A DNA stretch of 64,000 bases from assembly GCA_036936605.1 (NCBI GenBank), contig JAUPFV010000002.1, positions 167,719,739 to 167,783,738 of the forward strand, given 5' to 3'. The translations under genes were made by a program, and so were the position numbers. Shown in pieces: positions 20,895 to 31,659 of the stretch (positions are counted from its first letter, which is position 1; every line of letters starts with the position of its first letter). The notes beneath the pieces were generated by a model. It was not told where the DNA came from. It was given only the letters and a program-made list of their open reading frames with translations, and searched no databases. The stretch is from Limnanthes douglasii subsp. nivea. Its lineage: Eukaryota > Streptophyta > Magnoliopsida > Brassicales > Limnanthaceae.

Positions 20895-20965
20895 ATATGG
20901 AATCCAAACGAAAAAACAAGAAGATTTTATTAAAATTAAAGCATGCAAGTCATTGATTCTTAATC

Positions 20966-20984
20966 GTCCCCGGTGGAGTCGCTA
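20966..20984 (-). other. Primer binding site of element E
   Basis: On the minus strand TAGCGACTCCACCGGGGAC follows the LTR end after six bases. It is close to the tRNA-Arg complement, as in the other elements of this family. Confidence 0.55.
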
Positions 20985-20990
20985 ATTTGG

Positions 20991-21213
20991 TGAGTTCAAT
21001 TATTAAGAGAGCTGTCTTAAGAAAAACAAATACGTGAGTTCTAGAGAGAGAGAGTTTTTAGAGAGAGAAAGTTAGAGCACAATTGTGTGAGATCAAAAAA
21101 TGTTCAACCTCTTTATTAGTTTAGGTTTCCCTTTACATAGTTTAACTTTATACTGAAAACGGTTACATAAAAGTGATAAATTACCCTTAGTCCTCAATAG
21201 AATTACATAGTCA
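20991..21213 (-). repeat. 5' LTR of element E
   Basis: On the minus strand it starts TGACTATGTAATTC (21213) and ends in CA at 20991. It carries the shared ACTAATAAAGAGGTTGAACA segment and a CT-rich leader. The TATA box of the relatives (TATATAAAG) has become TATGTAAAG (about 21136-21128). Immediately outside is the reading frame of LINE-1. At about 223 bp it may be internally shortened. Confidence 0.6.
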
Positions 21214-21216
21214 TAA

Positions 21217-22440
21217 TTTTTCAACTAAACAATTGTCATCTATTGTTTTATGAATACAGTTAAAAATATTATTCATTTTGTTATCTTCATCATTTTTACA
21301 AAAATAAGAAGATTCATCAAGAATAGTTTTGAGATACTTAGCAGCAGAGTTCCCAATCAATGCTTCTTCTGTAAGCCACTCCTCTCCCACTTTGATACAA
21401 TTTATTTTGTTCTTTTTTCTTTTCTTTCTCACGGAGCTATGAAAAAGTTTAGTATTTGTGTCACCATCACTCAACCAGTTTGAGTATCTGTTTTGATATT
21501 AATAGTTTTCCTCCATTTTTAGTGCTAGAAGAAGTTGTGCATTTGCTTTAGATAGGTTGCATTAGAGCTAGGATTGTTGAGTGTTTGATGCATGATTTCC
21601 ATCTCCTTGGCTATGATGTCTGCATCCTGTACTTTAACAAAAATGTTTCCAAAATACGATTTGTTCCACTCCTTTAGGTTATGGTTTTTACCTGTTAAGT
21701 TTTTGCCACAAGATAAACAGAGGGTACACCTCAATTCTTTTGTTCTAATATTTTCCACAAAAGGATGAAATTGTGGATCAAGCGTCCACATATCTAAAGA
21801 TTTAAAACTTTTTTAGAAATTGTTTTTGTTAATACTAATGGTGATGCATAGTGGGTTGTGGTCAGAGCAAGTTCTGACCATATGCATCGATTCAGTATCA
21901 TTAAAGTGGTTAGACCAGCTGGAGTTGACAAGAAATCTATCTAGTCTTTTCCACTTTGAGTTTTTGTTCCAAGTATATTTGGACCCATAATACCCCACAT
22001 CTTCCAGATTGCATTCATTTATCATATCATTGAATTCCTCTGCACTATTGATAGAGTAGGTTAGACATCCTATTTGTCCATCAGGAGAAACTATAACATT
22101 AAAATCACCCATTGTAGACCAAAGCTTGTTTTCAGTAGTCCTTGATATGTTATTTAGTTATTTCCAAAGCTCTCTCATGCTATAAGATTGACACTTTGCA
22201 TATACTATAGTTAGTAGAAAGTTAAGATTATTATTAATTTCAGAGATCTCTAAATGAATATATTGATTATGATTTAAAAATGACTTTTACAGTGAAATCG
22301 TTTTTCCAGCAAAACCAAATATTTTTTGACAGGTTTTTTTATACAAAAAATCAAAACCTATTTTTTTAAAATTGAAATCATATTTTTAGTTTTTGCATAG
22401 GTTCTTGTAATGCGAGTAAAAATATTTTTTCTTTTGAAAT
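21217..22440 (-). pseudogene. LINE-1 ORF2 part: endonuclease and start of reverse transcriptase
   Basis: The frame 22112-21813 has GDFNVIVSPDGQIG, NLEDVGYYGSKYTWN, RLDRFLVN and CSDHNPL, the last two thirds of an apurinic-type endonuclease (GDFN and SDH motifs) that nicks target DNA. The frame 21791-21525 (MWTLDPQFHPFVEN, WNKSYFGNIF) and 21474-21211 (SDGDTNTKLFHSSVRKKRKKN) lead into the polymerase domain, which is cut off by element E. The endonuclease N-terminus (22200-22440) is degraded. Confidence 0.8.
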
Positions 22441-22489
22441 AATAGAAATGAGCCTTCTGACTGTAGCTTTGTTGTTGATTCCTCTTAGA

Positions 22490-23751
22490 TTCCTGTTTCG
22501 GATGTTGATCATCTTGATCTAGACTACGTTATTTTGTTGGTCCCTGAGTATGTTAGGGATTTTATAGCAATGATTTTCACCTTCTTTGCTCTTCTAGAAA
22601 TTTTAAGCTTTTTATTCAGAACATTCTGAAAGTCTGTGTCACATTCTTTGTTTTTGTAGGTTGGAGTAACTTGGAGGCTTACCAATCTTTCAGAATGTGA
22701 GGAAGAATCATAGCTTCCTGTGTCACATTCCATTTGGTATCATTCTTCTAATGATCTTATTACCTCAATTACTTCATTTTCTTTAGGCGTTTCCATCTCT
22801 TCGTTTTGGAGGTTATATCGATCTGTGTTAGTATCAACGTTGTTGTTTGTTGTTGAGCTGACTGGTATGTTATTTTCTATGATGATAGAATTGTGCTTCA
22901 GAGAGTGTGATTTGTTTTTTTAAAAGGTTATCACTGTGTTTTCTTTCCTTTTCTCTTTGTTGGCAATCTCTTCTCTGATCCTTGGTTTATCAGATATGTT
23001 TTTAGCGTTTTTATAACTTTCTTGTGATTTCTTGCAGGATATGTAGTCATGACCAATGTGGTTGCAGTGGTCGCAGTACTTAGGAAGATCTTTATAACTT
23101 GCGTTGATTCAACACCCTTGATTCTCCCCGAACCCAATCCAAGTATCATTATAGATTTTCTTTGTCAAATCAAGTTCAACCCATACTAGACATGAGTTGT
23201 CGTAAGCTCTATTCTTTTCCGGAATCTTGATTTGTAGAGGATCTCCAATAGTTTTAGCTATTGAAAGAATCATTTTTTTCATTATATGGGAATTCAGGAA
23301 GATTTCCAAGTCTTATCCATACTCGACATTTTGCCCATTTGAGCAGTCGTATAGTAGAATTTTCCAAGTCACACATTGCATAAGTCTTCTTTACTTCTGA
23401 ATTCAAAAAGAATATAACGTGAATCCCATATGCTCGTATTGCATTGCATTTTTAGCTTCATTTTTTACAAAAAAGTCTTCTATTATCTATTTTTTAGGAA
23501 TTCTTTCATTGAATTTTTCCACCAAAGTAAATTTTTTGTTCCTTTCTAGCATTAATTTGACATCTTGTGAAAATTGTACCGAAATATGATCGGATTTATA
23601 TAGAATTCCATAGGCAGATCTTCTTTTTCACTTCTGTTTTTTAGCGTTTCTGCATACAACTTTCTTGATGGTTGTTGAGAATTTACAGTTCCTAAATCTG
23701 ATTGTAGTTTGTATTTTTATCTGAGACCGTTAGTGGTAAGAAATCATCCAT
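22490..23751 (-). pseudogene. LINE-1 ORF1 (DUF4283 and zinc knuckle, broken)
   Basis: The RNA-binding ORF1 protein begins MDDFLPLTVSDKN at 23751 and breaks after about 20 codons. Later pieces show the DUF4283 signature (KWAKCRVWIRLGNLPEFPYN, about 23340-23280; WVELDLTKKIYND, WIGFG, 23190-23120). A CCHC knuckle, CDHCNHIGHDYISC, lies at about 23075-23030 and is intact as C-X2-C-X4-H-X4-C. A basic and Ser-rich C-terminal part runs to about 22490. Confidence 0.75.
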
Positions 23752-24604
23752 TGCAGAGAAAAATCTGTAGATGATGTGGAAGATGAAAGAAATCCTTTGG
23801 AATGATGCCGAGGAGGGTGGGCAAAGTGTAAAAAAGAAAGATGGGCTGTTTGAAGAGATTCAAGAAGCTAATTCTCAGAGAGAATTAGAGACCAAGGTAA
23901 CAGTACTAATATTAAGTTACATGTGTCCATGTGTTTGCCAGATTTTCGAAAAATACTAAAGATATCTTGGTGTCTGAGCAAAAATATAAACAATATTAAT
24001 ATTAGGCAATACGGTGTCCATATGTTTACCAGATTTTCTGTCATATATTTTAAGAGTTAGTCACGTGCATTCAATAGTACAGTATAATACTTAACGGACT
24101 TCATGTATCCATTGATTTGGAAATTTTAAATGAATTGGGCGTCAACCAAAATTGTGACACTAGATATGTTGAATAAATTTATATTGTAGAAAAAATGTGT
24201 ATACCTTTCCTATTCCATTCTTATGACATTAATATTACTAGGGTGCGTCATATATTTTTTATATTTTTTTATAAATCAAATATCTCAATTATTATATGTA
24301 ATATATTTTTAGTAATTATTTTTTATCATGAATTGCATATTCATAATAATTTACACTGGTTTCCATGTAGGTGTTTTGTAGATGACGTGTGTAATAAAAC
24401 TGTAATTAGCTTATTTGGACATCTGATTTCATAAACAATCAAATCGTTAAACAATTTCATACAACGATATTATTTTTATTGATATATTAAGACATGTAAA
24501 ATATTTTTAGAACTGCTATTGAGTTTATGATGCACATAGCCGTTAAATATTTGAGTTTATGGTGATTCATAATGTTTTTTTTGTGTGTTAAAAAATATAA
24601 AATA
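23752..24604. other. Unassigned AT-rich stretch
   Basis: No supported gene. The first 170 bp may be LINE-1 leader. Two related segments occur at about 23905-23950 and 24000-24045 (TGTCCAT-TGTTT-CCAGATTTTC). The open frames here have no recognisable content. Confidence 0.4.
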
Positions 24605-25556
24605 AAATACAATTTATTCTTACAAATACATGAGACATATCTCCGAAAAAATATAGTCGATAAAAGAAGGTCGATAAAACAAAACTACTACAAATAGCAG
24701 GAGAAGAGAGTAATTCATAAAAATAATAGTACTAAAGAATCGGCAGAGAAGCCAATGAGGCGACCAAAGAAAGCACCATGAAAATCTGCAGCAACTGAAA
24801 ACAACGGGCAAGAACTAAGAGAAGGGAACCTGTAAATGAAGAAGAAAACAACTGAATAATAAGCAGTTACATAGGCCAGCAGATCTTGGTGCCATGGAAT
24901 CTGAACCGAAGATCTAAGAAGATTCGGTGGAAAACCCGAGAGGCAATGGCCAATGGGGAACCAAAAATTCTTGAGTTTCTCTCATTCCATACGTGATATA
25001 TAACTACCCCAAAACAAGTGCGCCAAATATGAGGGTTTATAGAGTGAGACCAATTTGATGCCTCGCAAACCCAAAATTGCCAGCACGAGGCGGGAAAAAA
25101 GAACCCAAATTTGGAGCTAGCATTAGTCCAAAGACTTTGAGTGAAACTACAGTCAAAGAGGATATAAGAAATAGGTTCAGAGTCAGAGTTGCATAAGGCA
25201 CAATCAGATGGGGTATTGATGCCTCAATTGAGAAGCTTATCTCTGGTAGAAAGTTTGTCCAGGATAGCGAGCCAAGAAATAAACGAGTGATGAGGAATAT
25301 TGAATTTATTCCATACTAATCCAGCCCAGCCCACGACAAGGACAGGCGTTTGAATCGCGTTATACGTATCCTTAATTAAGAATTTGTTACAACCAGCCTC
25401 CGCGATCCAAAAAAAAACATAATTGGTATTGATGTTTGAAAGGAGCAGAGTGAGGATGAGGCTATTAATCTCCAGAGGATTGGTACAATTTCTAACCCTT
25501 GCTGATCTGATGTTAGGAGGCCAATTCCAATGATAGTTAAGAATGAATCCGTATTT
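24605..25556 (-). pseudogene. LINE-3 fragment: zinc-binding reverse-transcriptase-associated region and 3' end
   Basis: On the minus strand the translation, broken by stops, reads WNKFNIPHHSFISWLAILD, then KLSTRDKLLN, CALCNSDSEPISYILFDCSF and the terminal part. This is the zf-RVT region found after reverse transcriptase in plant L1 ORF2. The 3' tail (24811-24620) is rich in Phe and Leu codons and ends in an A-rich stretch on the minus strand. The 5' part is absent; LINE-2 lies immediately upstream. Confidence 0.7.
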
Positions 25557-25578
25557 TTTTAATTTTTAATGTTATTCT

Positions 25579-25596
25579 AATCATGGAAGTCATATC
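25579..25596. repeat. Target site duplication of LINE-2 (3' side)
   Basis: AATCATGGAAGTCATATC matches AATCATGGAAGTCGTATC at 30467-30484 in 17 of 18 positions. The two copies bracket LINE-2 exactly, between its leader and its A-rich 3' end. Confidence 0.75.
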
Positions 25597-25813
25597 TTTG
25601 TTTGATATTATGCTTCTTGTGGCTTTGATTGGCTAACCTTCTTAGTTTATTGCTTCTTCATCTTCAGTTTGTTTCCACTTCTTGAATCATACCTTTGCTT
25701 CCTTATCTTTGTCGATACCTATACCTGCAAGAAGTAAACATTATTGGTCAACAAATCATTGCCAGAAGTTAGTGATGGTTAACCTGTTTTGAGTTTAATC
25801 TTAGATAGCCAGT

Positions 25814-26290
25814 TCAAATGCTCTCTAAGTGAATAATAATAGCCTTTAGAGCTGCTGGCCTATTAAAAGGGCTAAAGAGACAGTCTGATTTTACTTTATG
25901 TTTGGCTACCAAGTCAGCCGCAAAATTATGTTCTCTAACTATATTCCTTATAACCATAACAGAAGAAATGAGACTCTTACAACATTTAATGACTAATTTT
26001 AAGTACCAAGGATAAGATTCAAAGCTCAGCATGTTAAATAATACAAGTGAATCGATTTTTATATCTACTTTGCTATAATTATTTTGTTTGCATTAGATTA
26101 GACCATCTAATAGAGATCCATATTCAGCTACAAGAGGAGAGTATTTTCCTAAAGTTATTCCTTTGGAAATTATCATACTACCACCAGAATTCTTAAGTAC
26201 AAAGCGAGAATTAGATTCGCCATTCAAAAGAGAAGCACCGTCACACTTCAGCTTAAGTCTACCTAATGCTGGAGGGTGACATTTTACATA
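25814..26290 (-). pseudogene. LINE-2 ORF2: C-terminal RNase H
   Basis: Reads LGRLKLKCDGASLLN (first Asp), GKYSPLVAEYGSLLDGLI (Glu), VDIKIDSLVLFNML (Asp) and VREHNFAADLVAKH (last Asp), all four carboxylates of the plant RNase H family attached to many L1 ORF2 proteins. One stop lies in the middle (after LLDGLI). It may help remove RNA after reverse transcription. The real end of ORF2 is near 25814. Confidence 0.8.
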
Positions 26291-26589
26291 TGTACTCTTG
26301 ATCTGTTTTTTCTACTGATTAAACAATGCATTTTTATAGCTACATTCAGGTCACCAGACCAATGTTTATAACTAAAACAAGATGAATTATCTAACATGTT
26401 AACCAAATATATAACATTGTCAATGATGAAATTAGAAATGTAACTGATGTTGTCGTGTTTACTTTTATTTCTAAACTTCCAAATTGACCATATTATAAGC
26501 GTTGGTATAATAGTCCTAATATGGATATGTTTGGCAGATGAGGAGAACCAATTATGCACTACATGTTTAATGATCAGTTGATTCACTAC

Positions 26590-27135
26590 TAAGGCAGTTT
26601 AAGCATTTAGAAGGGGAGTAAATCCTTTCTTTTGAAGGACTGAGTGTACTAAAATTAATCCATTGAAGACTCCCCAAGTGATGAAAGAACATTTCTTTGT
26701 AGAAATGTTGTTCCAGATTCTTCTTTTGATTATAGTCTTTAGATGTTTGGCCCTTATTTGATCCCAAGTAGCTTTTAATGAGAACCTCCCATCTGGAGAA
26801 GGTGTCCAAATTGTTTTATCTTCCATATTTGAATGAATAGGTATCTTTAATATCTTGTCAATATGGTGTTGAAGAACATTGTTTCTGAGTTTTAGTATAT
26901 TCCATTGATTGTTTTGCCCAAATTCTTTGATTTTAACACTTTTGTACCAAATATTGTTATTATTGACTGATAAATTGATTAATGGCATATTGCTATGCCA
27001 TTTATCAGCCCAAAAGTCAATGTTACCAGTACTAGGGATCCGGCGAATAATTTGTTCAGCTGTATCTCTGGTAATGAGTAATATTTTCCATACTTTAGAT
27101 ACATTTTGTTTCATATATGAAATAGCTTTCTGAGT
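26590..27135 (-). pseudogene. LINE-2 ORF2: zf-RVT region
   Basis: A 171-residue open frame: KVWKILLITRDTAEQIIRR, FWADKWHSN, IWTPSPDGRFSLKATWDQIR, RRIWNNISTKKCSFITWGVF. This is the region after reverse transcriptase in plant L1 ORF2, where the conserved Trp-rich blocks lead into a zinc-binding motif. The frame ends at 26599, and the Cys part (CLNCLSSESTDH) continues in the overlapping frame at 26809-26567. Confidence 0.8.
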
Positions 27136-27179
27136 ATCTTTAAGACTTCTTATATTTAAGTCATTTTCATAAAAGGTTT

Positions 27180-28194
27180 ACAAAGGTTATTCCATTGATA
27201 CCATATTATGGTTTGCTTATCTTCTTTGTATCCCCGTAAAAATTTATTCATTATTACATTGATTTTGGCAATTACATTGTTAGGGAGAGTTATACTTTTC
27301 ATGTCATAACCAGTGATTGCAAGTAGTACTGATTTGATTAAAGTAAGCTTTGAATGATGTTACTTCCTCTAATCTTTCTATCAAGGTCATTAAGTAATTC
27401 ATGGGTTATCAATATGTTATATTGAATATTTCTACCTTCTACATAGTCCCCTTGTTCACTTGAGATTATTTTAGGAATGATTTTTCTCAATCTTGTATGA
27501 ATGATCTTGGACAGTCCGATTGGCCTATATTCTTGCCAATTCTTAGATGAGGTAGTCTTAGGTAACATGCATAATGCAGTAGCAAAAAGTCCTTGAGGAG
27601 GAATACACAAGTTAAAGTAAGCTTTGATAGCTTCAAACACATCATGTTTAATAATTTGCCAATATTATGAATAGAATCTATTGTTAATTTTATTTCTTCC
27701 ATGGATGGAGAACAAGTGAGTTCTTTGTTTTCAATGTCTGTAATAGTTTTAGGGATTAGTTCTTTTATTAAGTTAACATTAAGATTATTATCATTATTGT
27801 TCTGTTGAAAGTTAAGAAGAGTTTTGAAATATTGAATAGCAGAATCTCCAATTAGGGATTGGTCTTCAGTCCAAGTTTCATTAATAGTGATTTCATTAAT
27901 CCTATTAAGTTTCTCTTTTTTCACATAATTCTAGAAAGTTTGATAGTTTTTATCACCATCTTTCAACCAGATGGTGGCACTCTTTCACTGCTAGAAAGTC
28001 TCTTCTCTCGCAAGCAAAGACAAATGAGTAGCTCTAACTTTATTAAGAGTTTGAATATTTTCAGAATTAGGATTATCTTGAAGGGTTTTCTCACAAATTT
28101 TGACATCTTCTTCTGCCTTGGCAATACTGTCAAAAATATTGCCAATGACCTCTATGTTCCATTTTTAGGCATATTTTTAATATTTTTAACTTAA
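27180..28194 (-). pseudogene. LINE-2 ORF2: reverse transcriptase with core deletion
   Basis: The frame 27924-27487 starts the domain (WTEDQSLIGDSAIQYFKTLL, SMEEIKLTIDSI), and the frame 27640-27338 continues with LFATALCMLPKTTSSKNWQ, YRPIGLSKIIHTRLRKIIP and LLNDLDRKIRG. After GSN the sequence jumps to the thumb region (HSKLTLIKSVLLAITGYDMK, LPNNVIAKINVIMNKFLRGY). The catalytic palm with its two-Asp motif, roughly 150-200 residues, is missing at about 27357. The polymerase cannot work. Confidence 0.8.
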
Positions 28195-28234
28195 ACCAAT
28201 ATATATATAAGAGATCACGTGATATTGATTCATA

Positions 28235-28870
28235 TTAATTATTTTCAATTGTCTTCAAGAATTCAGGGTCCAAGCACCACATGTTTTGGAATTTAAAATT
28301 ACCTTTGGGTATAAAAGAATTGTTTGAAACAGATATTACTAAAGGTGAATGATCTGAGCCAGCTCTGGCCAGATGATTCACCTTAGTAATATCAAAAAGG
28401 TGTTTCCATAAGGCATTGTGTAATGCCCTATCTACTATCTTACATTTCCTATTGTTTGACCAAGTAAAATTAGATCCACAAAAACCTGAATCTTCGAGTT
28501 GACATTCTAAAATCATATTATTAAATTCTTCTATTTCTTTATGACAAATTGTAGAGCAAGCTAATTGTTCAGTAACTTTTGTGATAATGTTGAAGTCTCA
28601 TACTCTAAGCCAAGGTAAGTTACATTCAGAAATTAGTCTTAGGTCATCCCAGAGAGTCAATCTTTGGGATCTAGTGCATTTGGCATAGACAAAAGTGACC
28701 ATCACTTCAATACTTGAGGGATAAGTCACAATAATGTTCAGGCATTGCTCATTATTCATTGTAACTTGAATTTTATAAATGTTTCTCCATATTAACCAAA
28801 TTTTATTATTAATATTTGCTAAGTCGAAATCAAAACCAAGGTATTTAGTGATAATAATCAAATTTAAAGC
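28235..28870 (-). pseudogene. LINE-2 ORF2: endonuclease domain
   Basis: The frames 28861-28598 and 28516-28235 form one apurinic-type endonuclease. They show VMVTFVYAKCTRSQRLTLWD, WLRVRDFNII (GDFN motif with Gly changed to Arg), ECQLEDSGFCGSNFTWSN, KIVDRALHN and AGSDHSPLVISV (SDH motif). A frameshift at about 28600 separates the halves. The normal role is to nick target DNA to prime reverse transcription. Confidence 0.8.
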
Positions 28871-28919
28871 TTGATATCATTGGCTCATAAAGAGCAATGA
28901 GATCAATTTTTAAGATGAA

Positions 28920-30200
28920 GAGGATTTAAAAGATCTTTTGATAATCCGAGTTTTGTTAATGAGATTGCATTTGAGACACTTGGTTTTAGTTCTGATTGAT
29001 TTCTTATTGGTTGTTTTACCAAACGTTTTATCTGTAACTAGTTCTTTATTTAGTGAAGTAGGGAGACTGAGAGTTTGTCTACTTTTTATACCATCAGGTC
29101 CTTTATCTAATGTCTCTTCATTAAGTGGATTAAAAGAATTATTAATGATGATTGATTGAATTGCTTCAATCACATCCGTACTAGTGATATCAAGTGGTTC
29201 TTTATCTTGGTTCATAATTAATTCAGATTGATTTTTTAATTGAAGATGAGGTGTTATATTGGTTATCTTTGTACTTTTATCAGGTATCTTTAAGGAACTG
29301 AATCAAAAATAGGTTTATGAGTAACTTTGTCTATATAAGTTTTAAATGATTTGAGTTCTGAATTAATAGATTTAACCTTTTCAGTCCATATTTCTTTAGT
29401 TTTATTAGGTTGAGCATGCTGATTATTCCTTAATTCCTTCTGATTTAAGTTTTTAAAGAATTATTTTTGACAATGTGAATTAAAATGACGAATATGTTTG
29501 CAAGTTTACAATATGCAGGAATATCACGATATGTGATATCCTGCCAGAAACCATCTCCCTTCCCAAAGCTAATCCATGGTTTTTTGGGAAGAGATTTAGA
29601 TATATCTACTAAAGTCCATGCTTTGAACATATTATAATCGGCTCGATTGTTATATAGAACCCATATTTCCAAATGTGTACCTACTGCTTTGGAAATATGG
29701 TAAATTGTGTTCTTGTTATATAGTATTTTTGGCAATTTGGACAATGTTATCCAAACAGGTGAGACTGGTGATTCGATTTTGGGATGAAATTCAGGCGACC
29801 ATTTTAATATTCTATAAGACAGGTTACCTATAGTCCTAACAGATCTTTTCTAGAGGATTTTAACACTTTAATTGAATCAAAATTCAATGAAGAAGCGTCT
29901 ATAGTCCCAGATAACGACTGTAAAAGAGCTAGCAAAATTGAAAGACTGTAAGTGGATCTTAAAGTCTTCCAGAGAGGGTTTTCTGAAAGAAAATTTAGCT
30001 ATTACGGTGAATGACGATGTAGTTTTCTCTGACTTCTTGAATCACCTTCTCATGCATGAATTCTCTTCTTCGATTTCCCAGGATCGCAGCAAAAGATTTC
30101 TCTCGCTTGAAATCTTGATCTCCTTTCTTTGACTATCAAGGAGTTGCTTCAAATACATGATTGTTGATAACTTGAGGTCTTGCTTCCGGATTCTGAACCG
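28920..30200 (-). pseudogene. LINE-2 ORF1 (DUF4283, broken)
   Basis: Readable on the minus strand: SSFTVIAKFSFRKPSLEDFK (about 30035-29975), SVRTIGNLSYRILKWSPEFH, PVWITLSKLPKILYNKNTIY, and VDISKSLPKKPWISFGKGDG. These are the consecutive blocks of the DUF4283 domain of plant LINE ORF1. The following knuckle (CKHIRHFNSHC, about 29495) is out of frame with the domain. The tail to 28910 is basic (KTKCLKC). Confidence 0.8.
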
Positions 30201-30466
30201 AAGGAAACTCCTTAGGGTTTCAGATGTCATGCTTCTACTTCGATCGATTGTTGATGATATTGTTGTATTTTGTAAAGGATTTGATTTGCTGTGGGTTTTG
30301 GTCCTCGAGGTGAGGTGAAACAGAAGTAGAGAGCTCCATTAGAGATGGAGAGCTGAAGGTCAGCTCAAAATTAGGGCCAAAAGAGGGCTACGAATCAAAA
30401 AGGCGATTTTGTTTTCTTGGAGGGTCCCATCCCTCTTCATCAAAGATTCATCGATCTCTCATATTC

Positions 30467-30484
30467 AATCATGGAAGTCGTATC
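30467..30484. repeat. Target site duplication of LINE-2 (5' side)
   Basis: AATCATGGAAGTCGTATC, the partner of 25579-25596 with one mismatch. It marks the 5' end of LINE-2 at 30466. Confidence 0.75.
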
Positions 30485-30527
30485 TGATTTAGCTGATTAT
30501 TTACAAAATTTATTATGGAATATTTTA

Positions 30528-30736
30528 TTTTTTTTGGAGGGAACCCGCAGTTGCTACTGAATGAGTGCGCACAGGGTAAACCCTCAGTCTGACACAATAG
30601 CCTGCAAACCAACGTCAGAAGATAAACCACACAAGGTGACAGACTCAGCCAAGAAAGCGTATGTAGAGGGACTCGAACTCATGAGATTTGTTCACCATAA
30701 TGTCTTATTCAACCAACTCGTCTACCCATGGAGACT
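30528..30736 (-). mobile_element. tRNA-derived SINE, copy 2 (minus)
   Basis: On the minus strand it begins GTCTCCATGGGTAGACGAG and runs through a B-box-like GTTCGAGTCC and the body shared with 31284-31490 (TACATACGCTTTC, GTTGGTTTGCAGGCTAT, TACCCTGTGCGCACTCATT, GGTTCCCTCC), ending in an A-rich tail. Flanks of the type AATATTC-CATAA on both sides may be a decayed target duplication. An open frame on the opposite strand here is only a shadow. Confidence 0.8.
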
Positions 30737-31264
30737 AACTTATGACGAATATTGTAAACACAGATGATGTTAATATTGGTTTATTACAAAAAAAAATGTT
30801 TTGACGTTTTGGTTAACGAGCCGTAAGTAAGATTTGTATATTTCAAAATTTAAAAAATAACGCACTCGTGCTTTGTCTTAAAATGCACGGGTTGGCGTTT
30901 CACAATTCTTGATATATGAAGTATCCCTTGTGATATTTTAGTCAAATGGTTTATCATTAGATCACGCTGGGGCTATATATCGGGGGTTAAATGCTATTGG
31001 TGATCTTAAATTCATAATAATAAATAGTTATCTAATTATTCATCTAATGGTATAGATGCGATATTATATTAAATATTAGGTCTTACTTATATTAAATATT
31101 AGGTCTATCTTGCTGTAAAGAACGAAGAGGAAGTATTTTTGGTTTATATTAGTAAACACTAATGTCGAGTTCTTTACAACTATTGTTTAGAGTACGTGAT
31201 TTTCTAAACTTGAAGATGAGAGAACATAATGATTTTACATACGAAACCAATATGATGTATGTTT
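30737..31264. other. Unassigned AT-rich stretch
   Basis: No gene or recognised repeat seen. A short internal repeat of ATTAAATATTAGGTCT occurs at about 31068-31105. Confidence 0.4.
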
Positions 31265-31283
31265 AAATTATTAAGTTCATAGC
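31265..31283. repeat. Target site duplication of SINE copy 1 (left)
   Basis: AAATTATTAAGTTCATAGC, repeated without mismatch at 31491-31509 directly after the SINE. Confidence 0.9.
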
Positions 31284-31490
31284 CTTTAAGGGGTAGTCGA
31301 GTTGGTTGAGTATGGCATGTTTGTGACCAAATGTCATGAGTTCGAATCCCTCTACATACGCTTTCTCGGCTGAGCCTGTCACATTGTGTGGTTTACCTTC
31401 TGGCGTTGGTTTGCAGGCTATCACGTCAGGCAGAGAGTTTTACCCTGTGCGCACTCATTGCATAGCGGTTGCAGATTCCCTCCTTAAACA
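31284..31490 (+). mobile_element. tRNA-derived SINE, copy 1, intact, with 19-bp target duplication
   Basis: A 207-bp SINE with a pol III promoter: A box TAGTCGAGTTG at 31294-31304 and B box GTTCGAATCC at 31340-31349, both perfect matches to the tRNA consensus. The body has GCTTTCTCGGCTGAG and ends ACCCTGTGCGCACTCATTG, then GCGGTTGCAGATTCCCTCC, resembling the 3' part of Au-type plant SINEs (from memory). A perfect duplication AAATTATTAAGTTCATAGC flanks it (31265-31283 and 31491-31509), so insertion is fairly recent. It needs LINE proteins to move. Confidence 0.9.
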
Positions 31491-31509
31491 AAATTATTAA
31501 GTTCATAGC
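31491..31509. repeat. Target site duplication of SINE copy 1 (right)
   Basis: Perfect partner of 31265-31283. Confidence 0.9.
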
Positions 31510-31659
31510 ACAAGTTGAGTTAATAATAATATTGAAAAGAACGTATTATCTTCATCTCAGATTTAGCTAACACATCTTTGTTTAAATGCATTATATATCA
31601 TACACTTTTTAAAACTACAAATGGATAAAACCACCATTCATATTAGGAGAAAATCATTG

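Larger units (their letters stand above)
13168..21213 (-). mobile_element. Tat-lineage Ty3/gypsy retrotransposon E (minus strand)
   Basis: Read on the minus strand: LTR (21213-20991), primer binding site (20984-20966), gag, protease, reverse transcriptase, RNase H, second RNase H, integrase, a non-coding spacer and the tail of the antisense gene. A hAT-like transposon (17839-19007) interrupts gag. The 5' LTR sits in LINE-1. The 3' LTR is missing because the element is fused to element D at about 13167. Confidence 0.85.
21217..23751 (-). mobile_element. LINE-1: L1-type retrotransposon, 5' half (minus)
   Basis: On the minus strand ORF1 starts at 23751 and ORF2 follows with an endonuclease and the beginning of reverse transcriptase. 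It is cut at about 21217 by the LTR of element E within ORF2 (after DDNCLVEKL), so the polymerase core and 3' end are absent. The order ORF1 (DUF4283, zinc knuckle) then ORF2 is typical of plant L1 elements. Confidence 0.8.
25597..30466 (-). mobile_element. LINE-2: L1-type retrotransposon, nearly full length (minus)
   Basis: About 4.9 kb between 18-bp target duplications. On the minus strand it has a leader, ORF1 with DUF4283, and ORF2 with endonuclease, reverse transcriptase, zf-RVT and a C-terminal RNase H, ending in a short A-rich tail (CAAACAAA). It is full length at its ends, but the polymerase core is deleted near 27357 and the ORFs contain stops and frameshifts. Confidence 0.85.

Noticed and set aside
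24195..24434. 79-residue frame rich in Ile and Phe
   Set aside because: AT-rich composition alone explains it; no domain, no context.
30561..30767. 68-residue open frame on the plus strand
   Set aside because: It is the reverse strand of SINE copy 2; no protein homology expected.
31284..31360. Possible tRNA gene
   Set aside because: The A and B boxes are perfect, but the sequence continues as a SINE body with target duplications and does not fold as a complete tRNA with a paired acceptor stem.
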